Part shown: positions 61,796 through 64,000 of the stretch, piece by piece
Layout: each line of letters starts with the position of its first letter
How positions within the stretch are numbered: position 1 is the first letter of the stretch
Source: CAZTDD01 sp964612675
Lineage (GTDB): Bacteria; Hinthialibacterota; Hinthialibacteria; Hinthialibacterales; JAKPRU01
DNA: 64,000 bases
NCBI GenBank assembly: GCA_964612675.1
Contig: CAZTDD010000003.1
Coordinates: forward strand, 76,287-140,286
Reading direction: 5' to 3'
The notes under the pieces: generated by a model
What the model was told of the DNA's origin: nothing
What the model saw: only the letters and a program-made list of their open reading frames with translations
Databases searched by the model: none
Translations under genes and position numbers: made by a program

Positions 61796-63561
61796 GTCGC
61801 AATTTCTTCCTTTCTTGGCGGACGAACTTTCTCGTTTTCCGCCTTTTCGGGATAAACCGTTTTTACCGTCCCCGGGATATACTCCATGAGACTTTGAATG
61901 ATCTCATGCTCCCGGGCACTTGCCACCAGTTCACCGGAATCCGGTGGGGCTGCGTCTCTCTCTTCCGTTATTCTACTCGGTATTTCGTTTTTTTTTGCAG
62001 TTCGATAGGAGACGCGCACCGATTTTCCGAGCAACTCTCCCAGCTTCTTGGCTATCATCTCGCGATAATCGCCGTCCTTCAACCGGGCCAGTCCCGCTTT
62101 TGTCGGTACGGCGACAACCAGCTCACCATCTTCAAATGACACAGGAAAACTCTGTTCCAGGGCACTGTTGAGGGCGGGCGCCGAGAGATCGGGATCGTCG
62201 AGCAATTGCTTCCACGCCTCGGCGATCGTATCGGTCTGTTTGGGTGCTTCCTGCTTCTGTGCTGTTTTGGGAGGTGTTTCGCTAGGTGGTGGAGGTGCTG
62301 GCTCCGGCGATGAATGGGAAACCTCTTTGCTTGTTGTTGGCTGCTGTGTTTTGCCCGTTGGTTTCTGTTTCGGAACGGGGGTTCCGCCGGACAGAGCCGA
62401 AAGGTGTTCCAGGATCGTAGTCAGCTCCACCGATTCACCGATCTTGGCGGCCTTGATCGCCGCTACTTCCAAAATCATCCTGCCTTCCGAGGCATAGCGC
62501 ATGCGGCGGTCCGCCTCGCTGAACACTTCGATCACTTGAAGAATCGTCTCGATTGTCGTCGATTCCGCCTGATCGCGGAGTGTCTCCCTGAACTCATCCG
62601 GGATCTCCACAAGCTCGGGCCGGTCGGATGCTGCTTTTGTCACGAGCAAATGACGGAGATAGCCCAGGATCTCTTTGAGGAACTGCGCCGGTTCCTTACC
62701 TCGTGCACACATGCGTTCGATTATGAGAAGGACTCCACGTGGATCGCTGGCGAGGATCGAACCGACAAGATTCTCAAGCGCCTCGAACTCCACCACGCCG
62801 AGAATCTCTTCGGCTTCCGCCAGACTGATCTTGCCCGAACAAAACGCCAGCAATTGATCCAGTGAAACAAATGCATCTCGAAGCGCTCCCTCGGAGAGGC
62901 GCGCGATATGGTAGAGAATTCGGTCCCGCTCCGCCTCCGACCCGAGATCCACGGAGGGCTCTTGATCGGCGAGCGCCCGCAGACGATCCATCAAGATACT
63001 TACAGGAATCCGACGGAATCGGAATCGCTGGCAACGAGAAAGAATCGTCGCCGGGATCTTGTGCATCTCCGTCGTGGCCAGGACGAACTTCACATGGCTT
63101 GGCGGTTCTTCCAGTGTCTTGAGAAGAGCGTTGTTCGCCTCCTGGGTGAGCATGTGGACTTCATCGATGACAACCACGCGGTACTGACCATAGGTCGGGG
63201 CAAAACGAACATTCTCCCTCAGATCCCGGATCTCTTCGATCCCACGATTCGAGGCGGCGTCGATCTCGAGAACATCCAGGCTCTTGCCGCCTGCGATTGT
63301 CCGGCAGGACTCGCAGGTGTTGCAGGGCTCGGCGCCTTCACGTTGTTCGCAATTCAAGGCCTTCGCCAAGACACGCGCTGTCGAGGTCTTGCCCGTCCCA
63401 CGCGGGCCGGCGAAGAGATAAGCGTTCGCGATTCGGTTTCGTTCAAGGCTGTTGAGCAGAGTGGTGGTGACATGTTCCTGCCCGAGCACCTCGCGAAACC
63501 GAGTCGGACGGTGCCTCAGCGCGGAAACGATATAAGGTGATGTTTGCTGGGCCTCAACCAT
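61792..63561 (-). CDS. dnaX: DNA polymerase III subunit gamma/tau
   Basis: 589 residues. The AAA+ clamp-loader ATPase has Walker A AGPRGTGKTSTA, the zinc-binding cysteines in CEQREGAEPCNTCESC, the Walker B DEVHML and the SRC motif LSRCQRF. Domain III follows to about residue 370, then a proline-rich linker (PAPPPPSETPPK) and a C-terminal domain of about 130 residues. It loads the sliding clamp and bridges polymerase to helicase at the replication fork. The start is ATG 63561. It is the first gene of a dnaX-ybaB(-GT4) operon reading left, with the SRP RNA just upstream on the same strand. Confidence 0.96.
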   Translation of the reverse strand: MVEAQQTSPYIVSALRHRPTRFREVLGQEHVTTTLLNSLERNRIANAYLFAGPRGTGKTSTARVLAKALNCEQREGAEPCNTCESCRTIAGGKSLDVLEIDAASNRGIEEIRDLRENVRFAPTYGQYRVVVIDEVHMLTQEANNALLKTLEEPPSHVKFVLATTEMHKIPATILSRCQRFRFRRIPVSILMDRLRALADQEPSVDLGSEAERDRILYHIARLSEGALRDAFVSLDQLLAFCSGKISLAEAEEILGVVEFEALENLVGSILASDPRGVLLIIERMCARGKEPAQFLKEILGYLRHLLVTKAASDRPELVEIPDEFRETLRDQAESTTIETILQVIEVFSEADRRMRYASEGRMILEVAAIKAAKIGESVELTTILEHLSALSGGTPVPKQKPTGKTQQPTTSKEVSHSSPEPAPPPPSETPPKTAQKQEAPKQTDTIAEAWKQLLDDPDLSAPALNSALEQSFPVSFEDGELVVAVPTKAGLARLKDGDYREMIAKKLGELLGKSVRVSYRTAKKNEIPSRITEERDAAPPDSGELVASAREHEIIQSLMEYIPGTVKTVYPEKAENEKVRPPRKEEIAT

Positions 63562-63639
63562 TCACTGCTCAATCGAGACCGAAGTTCCCCGGTCTTTCTT
63601 GTAAAATGGCACTCAGTCAACTACACGTTGGCTTTTCGA

Positions 63640-63709
63640 GGGAGGGCGAAGCTCCTGCTGAGCCGAATTGTCCTTTCTACACACGGCTCAGCAGGAGCTT
63701 CGCCCTCCC
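63640..63709. repeat. REP-like 26-bp inverted repeat
   Basis: Bases 63640-63665 are the perfect reverse complement of 63684-63709 (arm starts GGGAGGGCGAAGCTCCTGCT), separated by an 18-base loop. Frames through it read REGEAPAEP and SAGASPS, peptide shadows that I remember as frequent in PVC and related genomes. It lies between dnaX and the SRP RNA. It is probably a member of a dispersed palindromic repeat family. Confidence 0.85.
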
Positions 63710-63789
63710 GAATCAATAGCGTTTCTTCTTTATGGGGGGTGTGCACCTGCCATCGAGGTGACGATTCCGAGCGCCACTGGGTAGCCGGC

Positions 63790-64000
63790 TCAGGCTAGGC
63801 ACCCCCGCGGCACATGACGGGTATCGCTTACCGCTGCTTCCTTCCGGACCTGACGGGGTTCACGAGCCGCCATTGCACGGGACCCGGCCATCAACGCTGC
63901 TTGCCCAGCGCTGCCTCACAGTCGTACCCCTCGGGCAGGAATTCAGCCCTGCTGGAGCGGGTTGCAGGTACAGGGCACCGCTACCTCCCCGCCTAGCACA
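63790..64000 (-). ncRNA. ffs: Signal recognition particle RNA (large bacterial type)
   Basis: On the minus strand, GTCAGGTCCGGAAGGAAGCA (around 63834-63853) is the universally conserved SRP hairpin with the GGAA tetraloop that binds Ffh. The 5' part (TGCTAGGCGGGGAGGTAGCG, from about 63998) is the Alu-domain start of long bacterial SRP RNAs, and GCTAGGC there can pair with GCCTAGC near 63794-63800 at the 3' end. The RNA is about 205-210 bases by this pairing. The exact ends are approximate, and the 5' end may lie a few bases beyond the window. The location directly upstream of dnaX is a common bacterial arrangement. Confidence 0.9.

Noticed and set aside
63537..63798. Plus-strand frames containing REGEAPAEP and SAGASPS
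   Set aside because: These are translations of the palindromic repeat next to dnaX, not real genes.
1..64000. CRISPR arrays, insertion sequences, tRNA genes
   Set aside because: No regular spaced direct repeats, transposase-like motifs or cloverleaf sequences were recognised by eye; a tool-based scan could still find a weak tRNA or fragment.

Overview
The window is a chromosomal segment from an uncultured-type Gram-negative bacterium. Chromosomal markers are dnaX, ybaB, an xth-type exonuclease and an SRP RNA gene. Lipoprotein signals with a lipobox, an exported FN3-tailed hydrolase and a PvdE-type exporter point to a diderm envelope. A REP-like hairpin whose ORF shadow reads EAPAEP/SAGASPS, and FN3 domains ending in FWRVD...GPVWAFTT, remind me of PVC/Hydrogenedentota-like genomes. 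That taxonomic hint is inference only.

Layout. (1) 1-643, minus strand: the start of a CheW gene cut by the window edge and a thioredoxin-fold protein lacking CXXC. (2) 977-4143, minus strand: a PAS-PAS-AAA+-Fis sigma54 activator with an apparent N-terminal frameshift, and a bacterial pentameric ligand-gated ion channel homologue. (3) 4612-35921, plus strand: a four-gene PKS/NRPS line. It reads KS-(dead AT)-ACP; KS-AT-DH-ER-KR-ACP; KS-AT-ACP-aminotransferase-C-A(Thr)-T-E-C-A(?)-T-C-A(Phe)-T-E; C-A(aromatic, Tyr-like)-T-E. It ends in an epimerase domain with no thioesterase. (4) 36061-41523: an exported S12/beta-lactamase-fold serine hydrolase with an FN3 tail, a glutamine-dependent asparagine synthetase (minus) and a PvdE/SyrD-type cyclic-peptide exporter. 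(5) 41641-50464: a ParA-like ATPase, two DUF697 proteins, a coiled-coil lipoprotein and an Sfp-type phosphopantetheinyl transferase (both minus), a 54-residue membrane protein, and a mirrored set SPFH-PhnD-PhnD-SPFH. (6) 50490-56516, minus strand: a triple-repeat exported protein, a very large hybrid histidine kinase and an Asp/Glu racemase. (7) 56685-64000: housekeeping genes (xth, aldolase, MBL/beta-CASP, GT4, ybaB, dnaX), a hairpin repeat and the SRP RNA.

How it works together (inference). The PKS modules would build an acyl chain on an unknown starter. The aminotransferase domain turns the last beta-keto group into a beta-amine, as in MycA/McyE-type hybrids. Four residues follow, predicted as D-allo-Thr, unknown, D-Phe and D-aromatic. 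The PPTase would activate the carriers, the PvdE-like exporter would move the product to the periplasm, and the secreted serine hydrolase could mature it there. How the chain is loaded and released is not explained by the visible domains; this is the most interesting gap. The second candidate for something undescribed is the SPFH/PhnD/DUF697/ParA neighbourhood, which looks like an envelope-associated system containing two duplicated components.
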